Shown: positions 5,241-5,504 of the stretch, in pieces
Numbering within the stretch: position 1 is the first letter of the stretch
Layout: every line of letters starts with the position of its first letter
Assembly: GCA_029261375.1 (NCBI GenBank)
Contig: JAJDBL010000124.1
Coordinates: 1-5,504 of the forward strand
DNA length: 5,504 nt
Direction: 5' to 3'
Origin: Nitrospirales bacterium
GTDB taxonomy: Bacteria; Nitrospirota; Nitrospiria; Nitrospirales; UBA2166
Translations under genes and position numbers: made by a program
Notes under the pieces: generated by a model
Seen by the model: only the letters and a program-made list of their open reading frames with translations
Told to the model about the DNA's origin: nothing
The model's database searches: none

Positions 5241-5504
5241 TCAAAAGTTTCGTGAGGATCGAATTTCCTGGCTTTGCTCGAGCAAAAGGTCGGCCTCCTG
5301 CTCCGTCGCGACACGCGCATCGCCTTCGCTCAACTCAATACGGTAGTGAACACTTTCGTCAGAAAACCACTCGATGTATGGATGGGGATCGAGCAGCGGA
5401 TGCGGATCTAACGAGATAAGATGTACCTTGCCCTCTAACGAAGACTCAACATCCGCAAGGTCAGAAGCGGCACGATCGTCATCCTCAAAGTGAGGGTTGT
5501 CAAA
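5241..5504 (-). CDS. C-terminal part of an acidic protein of unknown function (5' end beyond window)
   Basis: The frame is open from the right edge for 87 codons and ends in TGA at 5241-5243; the start lies outside the window. The visible tail is strongly acidic, with 22 Asp/Glu against 6 Lys/Arg. It contains a near-duplicated DPHPLLDPHP segment around residues 33-42 of the visible part. A probably helical Glu/Gln/Leu-rich end follows (TEQEADLLLEQSQEI). There is no signal peptide or membrane segment in this part, and I recognise no family. No terminator hairpin follows its stop; instead the -35 box of the next promoter begins 2 nt further on, so readthrough into the barrel operon is possible. 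The opposite strand also has an open stretch here (5231-5419). It lacks a ribosome site, while the minus frame gives a more protein-like composition. Confidence 0.65.
   Translation of the reverse strand, partial: FDNPHFEDDDRAASDLADVESSLEGKVHLISLDPHPLLDPHPYIEWFSDESVHYRIELSEGDARVATEQEADLLLEQSQEIRSSRNF

Noticed and set aside
5231..5419. A 62-codon plus-strand open frame
   Set aside because: It overlaps the promoter region and the acidic minus-strand gene, has no ribosome site, and encodes an Arg-rich sequence typical of a shadow frame.
1..5504. CRISPR arrays, tRNA or rRNA genes, insertion sequences or transposase genes
   Set aside because: No regularly spaced repeats, no tRNA-like cloverleaf and no transposase motifs were seen; the only repeats are the three leader cassettes.

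Overview
The window reads as one stretch of a Gram-negative (diderm) genome of moderate GC content. Nearly all coding capacity is on the minus strand, starts are preceded by strong Shine-Dalgarno sequences, and the gene products carry Sec-type signal peptides. Three of them look like outer-membrane beta-barrels ending in an aromatic residue. The sequence alone does not give a phylum, and no gene family could be named with certainty.

Layout, read in the direction of transcription from right to left. (1) 5241-5504 is the C-terminal 87 codons of an acidic, unrecognised protein. (2) 5050-5239 is the control region. It has a near-consensus sigma70-type promoter whose -35 box lies immediately after that protein's stop codon. 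Two closely similar CRP/FNR-like dyads follow, exactly 30 bp apart, then a small dyad and a possible 12-codon leader ORF. (3) 4187-5020, 3396-4112 and 2642-3331 are three tandem paralogues of 277, 238 and 229 codons. They share an almost identical start and signal-peptide region and a common beta-barrel-like core. (4) 833-2620 encodes a large (about 595 aa) exported Gly/Pro-rich protein with eight cysteines and several short Asp/Asn-Gly segments. (5) 1-765 is the N-terminal 255 codons of another exported protein. It contains a canonical EF-hand-type calcium-loop pattern and runs off the left edge.

The five genes from 5020 to 1 lie on one strand with gaps of 74, 64, 21 and 67 nt. There is no recognisable intrinsic terminator between them, so they probably form a single operon. 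Small perfect inverted repeats sit at or just after the stop codons of the first two barrel genes and may set transcript stability or relative expression. The simplest reading is a cell-surface module: three duplicated and diverged outer-membrane proteins made together with two secreted or surface proteins of unknown function. It may respond to a CRP/FNR-family regulator. The substrate, partner and physiological role cannot be told from the sequence.
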